Below are positions 12,701-23,431 of a DNA stretch of 64,000 nt, one piece after another. This stretch comes from Saxidomus purpurata. Lineage: Eukaryota; Mollusca; Bivalvia; Venerida; Veneridae. The stretch lies in NCBI GenBank assembly GCA_022818135.1, contig JAFMSR010000018.1, positions 17,036,286-17,100,285 of the forward strand, in the 5' to 3' direction. Within the stretch, counting starts at the first letter, position 1, and every line of letters begins with the position of its first letter. A model generated the notes under the pieces. It had not been told where the DNA came from. It did not search any database and saw only the letters and a list, made by a program, of their open reading frames with translations. The position numbers and the translations under genes were made by a program.

Positions 12701-12752
12701 TATCTGTTATTATGGTTACAAGAAGTTCATTAAGAAACTGCTGCCGGACTAA
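452..12752 (+). CDS. BAX: BAX-like BCL-2 family apoptosis effector, 4 coding exons
   Basis: Joined exons 452-768, 5924-6041, 11986-12228 and 12636-12752 give 264 residues. Phases fit: exon 1 ends two bases into a codon and exon 2 supplies the third (Cys106); the other junctions are phase 0. Seen: an alpha-1-like helix (GRALLGKFIFDEI, 74-86), a BH3 core LRRLADEF (123-130), a BH1 region (about 169-185), BH2 WVQANGGW (219-226) and a C-terminal hydrophobic segment (about 240-254) followed by basic residues, i.e. a tail anchor. Family knowledge: multidomain pro-apoptotic members permeabilise the outer mitochondrial membrane, and BAX and BAK also have an intron after the GGW of BH2. The DF..ER...W.Q..GGW pattern favours BAX over BAK or BOK. 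Odd: the NWGR of BH1 is replaced by TKDR, and the N-terminus before alpha 1 is long (about 70 residues). The 5' half is duplicated in inverted orientation downstream. Confidence 0.88.
1041..2043 (+). mobile_element. 1-kb non-autonomous DNA transposon, copy 1 (7-bp TSD)
   Basis: Starts CAAGGTCTTTCAAATAGT and ends AGACCTTG, flanked on both sides by GTACAAA (1034-1040, 2044-2050). The right terminal repeat is shortened by an internal deletion compared with copy 3. No transposase ORF. Seven-bp duplications and CA..TG ends would fit a P-type transposon, but the superfamily is not established. Present in both arms, so it predates the inverted duplication. Confidence 0.85.
2200..2420. repeat. Two-unit ~108-bp tandem duplication
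   Basis: Two diverged units each contain ACACTTGACAT, CTGTACCCC, a GTACA..GTCAATG segment and TGCTGATTTGTG. Mirrored at about 21744-21964. Open frames over this region are by-products of the repeat. Confidence 0.7.
4400..4615. repeat. Two-unit ~105-bp tandem duplication
   Basis: Two imperfect units, each with CGC..ACTGAC.TCATA, a TGCTA.A.CATTGTA segment and a TTGCATCGAAC end. Mirrored at about 19551-19766 in the other arm. Confidence 0.6.
5670..5775 (+). repeat. Degenerate tRNA-derived SINE fragment
   Basis: Contains a B-box-like GGTTAGAATCCC preceded by GAGGTTGTG, as in the SINE at 15958. No intact A box or acceptor stem, so it is not a tRNA gene. Mirrored at about 18391-18496. Confidence 0.5.
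5924..6041 (+). CDS. BAX: BAX-like exon 2 (BH3 domain)
   Basis: Acceptor TTTTTCAG ends at 5923 and the donor GTAGAT starts at 6042. The first base completes Cys106; residues 107-145 follow. The exon carries the BH3 core LRRLADEF, matching the Lxxx(G/A)D(E) rule, then a charged helix. It ends in phase 0, matching exon 3. A base-for-base inverted copy lies at 18125-18242. Confidence 0.9.
6782..8436 (+). mobile_element. MULE-like non-autonomous element A (9-bp TSD)
   Basis: Flanked by an exact 9-bp duplication CATATTTTC (6773-6781 and 8437-8445). Both termini (about 190-210 bp) consist of five or six imperfect ~35-bp sub-repeats with core GGACATTATCCCCTT or GGACATTAGCCCCTT, in opposite orientation. 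The left end begins AGAATGTAGGAC and the right end reads inward GTAAACGGAC. No transposase is visible. A separate MITE is nested at about 7716-8006. Nine-bp duplications with long terminal repeats suggest the Mutator superfamily. Confidence 0.82.
7716..8006 (-). mobile_element. piggyBac-like MITE nested in element A
   Basis: Ends match the TTAA-flanked MITE at 38323-38660 in inverted orientation (AGCAGCTCGCTCTCAGATTTTGG at one end is conserved in its first part, and CTTAGAGCGA at the other). The right TTAA is present at about 8007-8010; the left site reads TTCA. Its absence from element B explains part of the length difference. Confidence 0.65.
8446..9271. other. Spacer between MULE-like elements A and B
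   Basis: About 0.8 kb of BAX-like intron 2 lying between the two facing elements. It contains one isolated GGGGGTGATGTCCTACTGG-like block (about 8727) reminiscent of the element termini. No coding potential or other repeat recognised. Confidence 0.4.
9281..10442 (-). mobile_element. MULE-like element B, inverted relative to A
   Basis: Left end GTAAACGGACATTATCCCC matches the right end of A, and the right end matches the left end of A over roughly 560 bp, so B is the same family in opposite orientation with internal deletions. Flanks ATATATTCG (9272-9280) and ATATATTCC (10443-10451) agree at 8 of 9 bases, consistent with a decayed 9-bp duplication. No ORF of note. Confidence 0.78.
10452..11490. 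other. BAX-like intron 2, unassigned ~1 kb
   Basis: No gene seen. Two short GATAACGACC/GACGACAATCG-type repeats around 10990-11165 (AGCCAACAGACGAC and AGCCAATAGACGAC) suggest a small local duplication. Otherwise AT-rich intronic sequence. Confidence 0.4.
11491..11742. mobile_element. 252-bp hairpin MITE upstream of BAX-like exon 3
   Basis: Inverted repeats of about 70 bp starting CACAGTCACATGAAGTTTGG, nearly perfect, separated by ~100 bp. No clear target duplication, so the superfamily is undetermined. It ends 243 bp before exon 3. Confidence 0.8.
11986..12228 (+). CDS. BAX: BAX-like exon 3 (BH1 and BH2)
   Basis: Acceptor AAATTTCAG ends at 11985; donor GTAGGT starts at 12229 directly after the Trp codon of the GGW motif. 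Residues 146-226. The segment around GITKDRIVVLFFFCSDVA corresponds to BH1/alpha 5; DFITERVCSWVQANGGW holds alpha 6 and BH2. Lies in the single-copy spacer of the inverted duplication. Confidence 0.92.
12636..12752 (+). CDS. BAX: BAX-like exon 4 (tail anchor) and stop
   Basis: Acceptor AATTGCAG ends at 12635. Residues 227-264, stop TAA at 12750-12752. A hydrophobic stretch (VALFFGVGIICYYGY) flanked by Arg and a KKFIKK tail is typical of mitochondrial tail-anchored BCL-2 proteins. A MITE begins 38 bp after the stop. Confidence 0.9.
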   Translation, partial: GAIFNSTLPVVGRVALFFGVGIICYYGYKKFIKKLLPD

Positions 12753-12790
12753 TTATACAGCAAGGATGTAAATGTATCAAAGTCTGTTAA

Positions 12791-13218
12791 AGTGACATTA
12801 TGCACATTTTTTTCAAGTAAAAATCCAGCTGAAAATGGTGTGTGTACGAAAGTGTAGAGGAAATAATAGCTTTTAACCCAATACACCAAACTCTTCCCGC
12901 TATCAGTATGAAAAAATAACTTTCCAGATATTGATTTTCTTATTTGACTGGGAGAGCCAATTTAGAAAAGAACAACTGCATGCAGAAGTTGCTTCCCTTC
13001 CACTGCTGAAATCTCTACCAACATCAACAACGACACAATCAACTATCATTTTATCAGTCCGATTTTTTTATATCTAAAGCACCAACTTTAAATACTAATG
13101 CGGCATAATCATTTATTTAACACATTTAAATGCACAACAACCAAAAATTGCTTGTATACTTAGTTTGAAACTGTCACCAAAAATACACTATGTGCAGTAA
13201 GATGCGCATAATGTCACT
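12791..13218. mobile_element. TTAA-flanked MITE in BAX-like 3' UTR
   Basis: Flanked by TTAA (12787-12790 and 13219-13222). Terminal repeat AGTGACATTATGC(G/A)CA at both ends. Related copies at 14924-15320 and, truncated, ending at 48458. TTAA targets indicate piggyBac-type mobilisation. It starts 38 bp after the stop codon, so it is probably transcribed as 3' UTR. Confidence 0.8.
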
Positions 13219-13222
13219 TTAA

Positions 13223-14919
13223 GTAATCGAGACTGACCTGTTATTAATAAGATATTAATTGATATTAAAAAGCTGAAATAGACAGCTGCTGATGTAGTTG
13301 AAAGCTTTAAATGACAAAGTATTATAGCACTTGTTTTCTTTGAAGTATTTGGATGGGCATGATGGATGCTATGGTCCAGTGAGGTGTATGTGTCGGGAAG
13401 CTGAGGGGATTTAAGTGTCGGTCTTGCAACAACTTAGTCAGCCAGTAAAATGATCACTGAATGAACATAGCTATTTTTTTTGACAGACTCAAGAGGAAGA
13501 CTAATTTAGTGTGAATATGCATCTACATGTATGAATATGCAGATCAATGCTAGTTTTCAATTTTAAGGGGATATATTTTACATGTATTTTCATGTGTTAT
13601 TAAGAGTGTCAATGTTACAGTTTTAACAGTTTCTCGTGAAAAAATACATATGGTGTGAGTTAAAACAATTGTGTAAGGTTTGATTATGCAAAATGTGTTT
13701 TCTATTACGGACTTGAAATGTGTGCACAAAGAACACAAAATTGCAACTTAAAATGATGAAAAAATGATTAATGCTTATGAGAAATTGTAATAATAATTGC
13801 TGGCTGTTGAAAGAAATTCCAACCAGATATATTACCAAAAATTATGACCTATGTAAATGTGAAATGTTTATTTCTGGCACCATTAATACATTGACATTTA
13901 TCTTGTTAGCTACAAATGATCCTGCTTTGCAACAAGTGTAGATCATGATCAGTCTGCAGCAGTCTAATCATGATCTACACTGATCGATACTCAGTCAATA
14001 CATTTTCACTAAATACATCTGTAAACAATTATTGGTAATGTCCAAATTGATAGGTGAAAGAGTAAATTTTAGAAATTAACAGGAGAGTTTATTCTTTCAT
14101 GAAAGAAAAAGATGTATAAAACATATGTTTCCATTGATAGATTTGATATGTTTTTAAATGTTTTGTGTATAAATTAAATATTTATTGAATTTTCAGTAAC
14201 TGTTATTATTTCTTTTCTGATTTATATTGGAATCTCTCATGTGTTGTGAATGTAAAAATTACAACTTCCAACTTTATTTAGAAAAATCTTTCACATCAAG
14301 CAAGAAACATCTGGGCTAACATCACTGATAACAAACCATGACGGAATTAGGGGTCAAGTCCTGATAATAATAACATCTCCAGCAGAGGTGCTAATAGCAG
14401 ATGCTATTACCTTCTCCAGGAGAATTTCAGAGAATTCTGTCATTATACTACATAGTGTAAAGTGCTTAACAAAGAAATGGCTTTTAAAAGATTATTTTCC
14501 CTAAACTGTGGGTAATTTAAAAGATACAGAAAATGTAAAATTATTCAGAATGAAATATAATTATTATTAATAAATGACTTAAAAGATATAGGAAAATTGT
14601 AGAATTTTCCAGCATAACACAAGGTACAGAACGTGTCCCAGTCCAGTTCGTTGGATCAGTACCGGCTTTTATACCCTTCAAATAAAGATAATTTCAACGA
14701 AAAGTGACTTGAATATTTCAGTGGATTTTCCATTAAATATACGTTACCTTTCCAATCAACAGCGTGAACCAAAAAGGTCATTTTCCTTATAAATCAAACA
14801 TTAAAGATTACAACAAATTAGACATAAATTACCTAATATTTTTCAGGGAACTTGCGTTGTATATTTACAAATGGCGTCTTTACAATAAAGGAGCATCACT
14901 CTGGGTAGTCAGCACTTTA
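13223..14919. other. Region downstream of BAX-like gene
   Basis: No further exon recognised. Possible polyadenylation signals AATAAA occur near 14569 and 14688. About 13905-14060 belongs to the dispersed repeat with an inverted GTGTAGATCATGAT motif (stem 13935-13949 with 13967-13981). Confidence 0.4.
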
Positions 14920-14923
14920 TTAA

Positions 14924-15320
14924 AGTGACATTATGCGCATTTTTTTCAAGTAAAAATCCAGCTGAATATGGTGTGTGTACAAAAGCGTAGAGGAAATACT
15001 AGCTTTTAACCCAATACACCAACTCTTCACGCTACCAGTATGAAATAATAACTTTCCAAATATTGATTTTCTTATTTGACTGGGAGAGTCAGAACATTGC
15101 ATGCAGGAGTTGCTTCCCTTCCATTGCCGAAATCTCTACCAAGACACAATCAACTACCATTTTATCAGTCCGAATTTTTTATATCTAAAGCACCAACTTC
15201 AAATACTAATGCGGCATAATCATTTATTTAACACATTTAAATGAACAGCAACCAAAAATTACTTTTATAAAACTGTCACCAAAAATACACTATGTGCAGT
15301 AATTTGCGCATAATGTCACT
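14924..15320. mobile_element. TTAA-flanked MITE, second copy
   Basis: Flanked by TTAA at 14920-14923 and 15321-15324, with ends AGTGACATTATGCGCAT and TTGCGCATAATGTCACT. Same family and orientation as 12791-13218 but shorter through internal deletions. Confidence 0.82.
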
Positions 15321-15957
15321 TTAAGTACGTACCAGAACGTTCCGGTAGTACAGCAATACTGTTACAAAGGTTATCAGTGAGCAGCGGTGTAAAATAACCA
15401 CCATATAACAGATAACAATGAACCTCATCATCAAATAACTCCGTTTAACAGTCGTGTCAAATTGACCTATTTAAACACACAACAATGAATCCTACAGTCA
15501 AAAACCACAGTGAAACAGGCAGCTATGAATATCACCAGCAATCAACAATATCGCCACCAAATAACCGCAGTATAGTATAGAATAAATAAATAACCACCAT
15601 ATATCAGACAACAAAGAATCTTACCATCAAATTACTCTCTTATGTACGACAGCGATAGGTGAGCTTAAGATACATAATTAACAATGAATCCTAACAATGA
15701 ATCCTATAATGTAATAACTTCAGAATAAAAGTCAACAATGAATACTTCAGTATCACTATGATAACAGACAATAACTAAAATTGTTTTTGAGAAAAACAGA
15801 TGCTTTTATATTTTCCCAAAGGCATTTGGTCTGTTAATCTTGTGTTATTTGATGGTAAGTTATTGTTGTTTGTTCTTCTTTCGTTATTGATGGTGAGATT
15901 TATTGTTGCCTTTAATCTGGTGTTACTTTATAGTAATATTCATTTTCAGATCACTAA

Positions 15958-16197
15958 ACCACGATAGCCTAGTGGTAGAGCGTCCGCTTCGAGTGCGAGA
16001 GGTTGTGGGTTCGCTCCCTGGCCGCGTCATACCAAAGACGTAAAAATGGTACCGGTAGCTCCCTTGCTTGGCGCTCAGCATTTAAAGGGAAACTGGCCTC
16101 TCTCTCATACCCTCGCGGTAATGGATACCTCCAGGAACGAGGTGTCGAGAGTGATTAATATAAGTTGGATAACTTGTAAAATAAATTAGTATAAACA
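15958..16197 (+). repeat. tRNA-derived SINE
   Basis: Pol III A box-like TAGCCTAGTGGTAGAGCG and B box-like GGGTTCGCTCCC, a unique body and a tail AATTAGTATAAAC shared with the elements at 31999 and 41548. The body matches 39643-39830 on the opposite strand. Not a functional tRNA: no closing acceptor stem. Confidence 0.8.
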
Positions 16198-16259
16198 AAT
16201 CTTCATTAACTATAATCCTAGAAAGTTTGAAAACTTTGTATCAAAGCATTGTTTAGTTA

Positions 16260-16558
16260 TTGATCAGGAACAGTTTTTAAATGCAAGGTCACTGTGACCT
16301 TGAACATTGACCTAGTAACCCCAAAGTCATTAGGGGTCACCTACAATTCATAAGCTTTTACTACTATTAAGTTTGAAGATCAAAACTCAAAGCATCATTA
16401 GGTGGAAAAGATTTTAATGCAAGATCAATGACTTACTTTGATTTCAAAATCAATTGGGATCAACTAATCTTCCTAAACTGTGACCTTGACCTTTGACCCA
16501 AAATATATCGAGTCCATCTACAGTCCATGACCAATATCCCTACCAAGTTCCAGATCTC
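16260..16558. repeat. Dispersed GACCTTGACC repeat fragment at duplication breakpoint
   Basis: Contains GTGACCTTGAACATTGACC and GTGACCTTGACCTTTGACCC, and the phrase CCAAGTTCCAGATC, related to the repeat at 57440-58050. It abuts the inner end of the right arm exactly at 16558/16559. Confidence 0.65.
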
Positions 16559-17384
16559 TTCAATCATTACATTCTGTAATATGGAATTGATTATAAGTAC
16601 TTGTGGTAGTAAAAAAACAACGTAAGGGTACACTGTGTCGTGTTATACTATCAACTGATACTGCTGTAAGTATAATGACAACAGTCAAGTATTCAAAGAA
16701 CAAACTTGCTATAAGAATGCATATTTAAAAGTAATAATGGATGTGGTAGATATATTTTGATATTCTTATTAAGGATACAAAAGTGGCCTTTGATCCATTA
16801 ATCCATACAATAAATGTGCTAATTATGGCTATCTATAAATTAGTCTATCATAAAATAATTGTTGACTTTTGCCAACATCTGTTAAGTCTAGTCAATATTC
16901 CTGCAAAAATTAATTAAATTGAAAAGCAGTACACAAGCTCTTTGTATTTAAAATTTGTTTATTAACACCTATTTAACATAGACATTGTTCCTGCAAAAAC
17001 TCTCACACATCTTATTTAAATACAAATTAAGTGATAATTACATTCAAAAAGAATAATTTTTAAAAGGCTATTGTCCTTGAGGTCTCATCCACAAATACAA
17101 GCTAACATATTTGCTCTTATAGATGGACCTTTATAAAATTTGCTTCAAATCAAATCAAATCAAGGATGATTGAGCTAATGTCTCCATACCATAGAAGGGG
17201 CTAATGTCCTCCTTGGCAAAATCATCAAGGGGATAATGTCCTAGGGAAAAGGGGATAATGTCCTCCTTCTCAAATTTAGCAAGGGGCTAATGTCCTCCTT
17301 TGCAAAATCCTCAAGGGGATATTGTCCTCCTAAGCAAAAAAGAGCCAAGGGGATATTGTCCTAGGGGATAATGTCCTACATTCT
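16559..17384 (-). mobile_element. Truncated third copy of MULE-like element (duplicate of A left end)
   Basis: Mirror of 6782-7607. It keeps the sub-repeat terminus and its outer junction but lacks the interior and the other terminus because the duplication breakpoint falls inside the element. Confidence 0.9.
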
Positions 17385-20300
17385 GAAAATATGTGACAAA
17401 CGGGGTACAACATACTTTTGAGCTGATGTAGGCTAGGAAAGAAGGTAATTTAAGAGTATTAAGACTATACAATATATGACCTGAACCCTATGACCTGTGG
17501 CTCATACCTAAAAATTCTCACCTTGACTGTTGAAAATTTGATTTTGACCCTTGAAAATTTAGGCTGAAGTGTCAATGGCCTTTGAGTTTCAAAGTCTACT
17601 GAACACCCTTATTATTTTTCGGGCCAGTGAAAATGCTTTCTGTGAACACCCTTATTATTTTTCGGGCCAGTTAAAATGCTTTCTGGCCAGTAACAGTCCA
17701 GGCAGTGCTGGCCCGAATAGCTTATGGATTTCATATCCAAAAATCATACACTGCAAACATATACCGGTAGTTGAGTTTTTTTGACAAATTCACCACATTA
17801 AGTTTTTACGGTGTGAATAAAACAAACCTCTAGCTATTTACCCTTTCAAGGGGAAAAGCCATCTAGCATTTGTCTAGGCAAAATTTGCCGCAGCTCTACC
17901 GTTCATTTGACAAGCAAAATTAAAATCATTTGGCAATTACATGTAGGAGGGTCGCACCTCCTACCAAAAAATCTCCTTTTAGACAATAAATTCAAGTTCT
18001 ACAGCATTATGGGAGAAATGCTGGGGTCGGCCATAGATGCCCCTTCAGGGCAAACAGACTCAGACCTAAGTATAAACCCAGTGAAGTAAGTAAGGTGTGA
18101 ATGAATCACAGAATTTTTATCTACCTCAGCTGCTTGTCTTTGAACCTCACTTCTTTCTTTACTTCTCTGAAATTCATCTGCTAATCGACGCAACTGCTGA
18201 CCTGCTTTAGCCCAGGTTGGGTTGGCATAGCCTTGTGGTGTACTGAAAAAGTAATAAGAAAGATTATTGTACTTTAAATCAGTTATGTATGTCGGTCAAT
18301 AGCTATTCATAGCTATTGTTTATTTGTTAATAACCACCGACTTTAAATAAAACTTTTCATCTTGTATATTGATTCTAAAACAAGTTCAAGCAACTTCTCG
18401 GTGACTTACACCGAAAGAAGGAATTGTGGAGGTCATGGTCAAATGCTGCTGCTGGGATTCTAACCCACAACCTCTGAGAAGTACCCTGCCCTACACCACA
18501 TAAACATTGAAACAAAGACAGCTAGAATGCTGGCAAGTAATGGTCAACATAGCCAGAGTTTGGGCTATCAAATTCATATGTATGTGTATAAGAGTGGTTT
18601 GTTCACTTATCTGTATGCATTCATGAATCTGAGATACCATGTACTCAATCAAAGACAGTTTACTGATTAGATCTATTTGAATCTACTTCAGTGAAACAGT
18701 TTGAGATAAATGTACTGAGCAGTACATAAATTGACCTTTTTGCTATGATCAGAAGAGGTACACGTGTTCAGCAGGGTACACTTAGTCTTACAGTTGATGA
18801 ATAGCATCAGTGGGGTGGTTACAAGTTTATATCTTGTTGGACAGAAGCATAAATTATGTGGTGCTAGATGCCTTGTCAAAGGTCACAATTATTGTGGTCA
18901 AATCAGCATTAAAACTCAAGTTTTCTAGATAAGAGGTAGCCTAAATACAATAGCCATTAGACCAACGTTAGTAAAATGTGAAAAATATATTCCACAACAG
19001 TGGAAAATGTCCAATATATGTTATTTGAAGTGGTATATGGGGAGATATTACCCACCTAGACTTATATAACTTGATCACGTTTTACCGGTGGTAATGTTTC
19101 ACCGGTGCAATTCGAAATATCCGAATTACTCACGCGCACGTATCTATTCCGGTTCACTTTGTTGACAATTTTTTCCCGCCATCTTTCATCATAAAAAATG
19201 TGAAACAATCTTCTTTCTGAGGTTAAAAACAAAAATAATATCAAGTTTATTTCTATTCTGTTTCAGTCATTAAACAAGACTAAATAAAATAATGGAAGTA
19301 TTTGATAAACTTTCTCAGTATTGCCGATTGTGTAGAAAATATCCAAAACTAAAATGGAAAACAAGTGCTCGGCGTTCATGTAAAGAAATAGTGACGTCAT
19401 AAAACACGTGGTGTCCGATTTTTTTCAGGTACTGAGCTAAATTCATACCAATATTTTTCGGGACGAAAGTTATTTTTGGATATTTAATAACATTAATTAC
19501 TATGGATATATATCTTTTGTATTACTAAAACGGACAAAATGACCTTTAAACTTTAGTTCGATGCAACAAAGCGTTATGTGGATAAGGTAATAGAAGCAGT
19601 TACAATGCTGTAGCACTGATATATATGAAGTCAGTGTAGCGCATGCGTGTTTCTATTTTATTTGTTCGATGCAATGAAGTGTTATCTGCCGAAGCCAGTA
19701 GTTAGTCGCTACAATGATATAGCACGTATGGAGTATGACGTCAGTTTCGCGCTTTTGTTATTATTTTGCTGTGAGTGGAACACTCGCCATATTGGAACTG
19801 GAGTTCCACTAGGATTCGTTCTATCGATCTTCTTAGTTGAGTTGTTGTATTTTTATGAATGGCCGAAGAAACTATATTATTGATATATTGATAGCGTTGT
19901 GGCTACATAGTATAGCCTGTTTGTATTAACGATTTTGGGGCTTTATAATAGCGACCACGGTCATGACCCACATAAGCAATGCAAAATCAATTAGAGTTGC
20001 GTCCCTTGAATGAATCTAATGAATATTTATGAAGCGCTAACTCAGCCCAAGAATGGTACCGATTTATTTCGCTTTAGAAATGATTAAAAACCGAAATGCC
20101 GGAAAAAAGTCTAATTTGAATATTTAATTATTTTATACCTCGTGGAAAACCCGCAAATTATCCGAAAGCCGTAATTTATCAGTACAAAAACAAGTGTCAA
20201 AAGTTTGACAACTGTTGATTTTCCGTTAATCGGTCAATTTCCCTTGGTTTTCAGGTTTTATTTGAAAGGTTTGAATATAATGTAATGTTTCACTCATAAT

Positions 20301-22120
20301 TATAAACAAAATCAGCCAGACAATGAAGGAATTCAGTCCGAACCAAACATGTTGACATGTACAAAAAAGCAAAAATGGTGGTAGTTACGAAAAATTAAAA
20401 CCCTGTCAGACTACACAATTTTTAGTCTGCTTTTCCATGCAGTAACAGTGAGTTAGTTATGGGAGATCTAGCGATGGTATACGTAAGATGACGTCATTTT
20501 TAAATATTGAATATGCAGGAAAAACAATAGAAAAATACAATTTTTTTAATATCTTTTGTTAGGAAAAAGCGCATGTTATTTTTTTCAGTGTACTGAGTAT
20601 GTTTAAATTATTGTAAGGCAAATTTCATGTCAATATCTTGTTGGTGAAATTTCATTTTTTTTTACCAGCTGAAAAACCAGAAAGTTATGTTTTTATCAGG
20701 TCTGTATATAGATCAGATAAATATTCTGTGAAAATTTAACTTGCGCTTTTTCTTTGAAAAAAAACGTTATTTAAAAAATTGTACTTTTCGATTGTTGACG
20801 TTTTAGTGCCATCGGGCTGTTTTAGCTCATTCGGGGTATATACCGGTAACCCCAATCGGGAGATATGCTCAGCCTGTTGAAGTACAGCCGTGGCCATTAT
20901 TCTGTACACTGTAATGTAATACAGTAATCGTCTCATATAACTGTTAAGTTATAATTTTCTTGTTTATGTTTGATTTATTTTTCAGTTTCCAACCCTACAA
21001 GTCAGAAAAAAAACATCCAAAGAGAAGACTCTACAACCTTTATATTCTTTGGAATGCATATAGAGATGTTACAGACAAAGATACATTTTTATTTCCTGAC
21101 TGTGATAATGATGTTGCTGTGTTAAGGACTTGCATGGCATCGTCATTAAGTTCAGAAAACGAAATTTTTTTTATTTTTTTAAATATTCCATACAGTTTAC
21201 ATCATATGAAATATTTACTCAACTCTCAGGTTTTAAACTCGGTGTTCAGTAGATTCAAAGCATTATGTTTGTTGTTTGGTATGTTTTAACTTTTGGTAAG
21301 AAGTTTTGCACAGTAATATTTGAAAAGGTAATATTTTATGTTTACAGGGCGGACACATTGGTCGTGAGAATTAGGTCATAGCATTTTAAGGCGAGAAGTT
21401 TTTAGAAATTATATTTGTTTATAACATGCAATACATGTGAAAGGAAAAAGATAAATAAAAAATATAAGATTTATTTTGTTCCTGTTTAAAACTTTGAAGA
21501 CCTCAAAGATAGTGTACCGGTGATCGGTGATATCTGTATATTACCCGAGCCATTAGGCGATGGTTATATTATGCCGAGGCTGGTAATATATCCCCATATA
21601 GATCTATCACGTCAAAAGACAAATAACAATTTTATTACCCTTCTCTTTCTTTAAAATAGTGAAAGATTCCGTTTATGTTTTTTTATTTAACGGCTGAACG
21701 TAACCAGACTTTCAAATCCTTATGATACCTCAATGTCACTGCGTGACGTCACAAATCAGCACGGACTTGTATACATTGACATTGTGTACGCGGCGAACAA
21801 GCTCACGTTCAGCACGGGGTACAGTAACGGGGTTATGTCAAGTGTATTACCTGCACACGGCACAAATCAGCATGGACTTATGCATTGACGTATTGTACAT
21901 GGGGAAAAAGTTCACGTTTAGCATGGGGTACAGTAATGAGATATGTCAAGTGTATATATTACCGGCTTGCCTGTAAATATATTTACGGATTGTTAACCAA
22001 ATTTCAAGGATTGGTAATAATCTAAAATCTTGTTCAAAGTACAATAATATGAATCAAATTTACAAAAGCTGTATTCTAAAACAATTTAATTGAATAATTG
22101 ATAAAAGATATTATTTGTAC

Positions 22121-23123
22121 CAAGGTCTCTATAAATGTCTTATCGTACTGATAATCTTGTCTCGGTTATCGATTTTTACCTGCAGTTTATCACGCCGTGC
22201 ATTTTATCACGCCGATCGAATAAACTGGTATTTGTCCGATAGTTGTATGCAAAACTGCCCGTCATTGTGTCATTTAAATACCACATTTAATTTAAAAAAT
22301 GGTATAATTGGAAAGCTGATGAAATTTTCTGTAAAACTGTGAAATTAAAACCTCTATATATAATTAACTATTATCTTTAACGTGAGTTAAACACGGTCCA
22401 TGCTATTCCGTCTTGCGCGTTTTAGCGATGGATGGTAATTTGACTCGCGATACTGGTCTTACAAAACTGTACGTTATTATGTTATAAAATAAAAAAAACG
22501 AAAATCTAATTCATATCCGTTCAAAAATAACTCTTAATTTACATTTTAATTAGCAATTTTCCAGCATTTGACCTTAAATTTATAGTGAAAACCTGTGCAC
22601 AAAATATCATCGTATCGCGAAAAAAAAAATCACCATTGACGCCATTTTTAGATTTTGAACGGATCTAACCGTCCCAGAAAATTAAAATACGGGTGAAATA
22701 CGAAAATCTAAGACATAACAGACGTACATTAGACTTAAATCTATGAGAACAGGATGTTACATCAATCCCATGAACACCATGCAAGTAGGAAAGAAGCCCT
22801 AAAATCAGGTCGGTTTTCGGCTTTTGGTCATTTGTGAAAAAAACCGTTCGTATGAGGTCAACTTTCCAATGCGTAAATCCACCTAAAATGAAACATCGGT
22901 AAAATATAAAATATTTAATGATAAGGGAATGCATATATTGTATTAAGGATCACTTTGTTGGTCAAATTGATTGGTAAAATATCGAGATATACGTATATAT
23001 AAAGTATCAATAATTTCTTTCTTTTTCCAAAATGGCGGGTACCCGGATGTTTGTCACGTGATCGGTGGCAGGTTATTTATCGTATTACGCTCGTTTCCGG
23101 ACCATACTATTTGAAAGACCTTG
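22121..23123 (-). mobile_element. 1-kb DNA transposon, copy 2 (mirror of copy 1)
   Basis: The same insertion as copy 1 carried into the right arm, flanked by TTTGTAC at 22114-22120 and 23124-23130. It shares the shortened terminal repeat of copy 1, confirming duplication rather than independent insertion. Confidence 0.85.
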
Positions 23124-23431
23124 TTTGTACATAGATCTATATGCATGATTATTGATCAGGTCGGACATCCGGGCATTTACTGTTGCGCGCACCTGCTCGG
23201 GCATAGCAACGCAGCCCGAGGAGGAACAACCGCCATCTTGTTAATAACGTATAGAGCGAAGTCCGTGTAATGTTATAAAACTATTTGATTAAAGTATAAA
23301 AAAAAATGCAGCAGTTATGACTAGTTTTTTATATGCAAATGACACCAACTTCTGTTTCTGTTTGTTTCTATCAAAAGGAAAACATATTAAATTACCAAAG
23401 TTGATCTAGTGCCACTTTTATTTCGTCTGGC

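Noticed and set aside
15958..16030. Functional tRNA gene
   Set aside because: A and B boxes are present but there is no acceptor-stem pairing, and a SINE body and tail follow; the same body occurs at 39643-39830.
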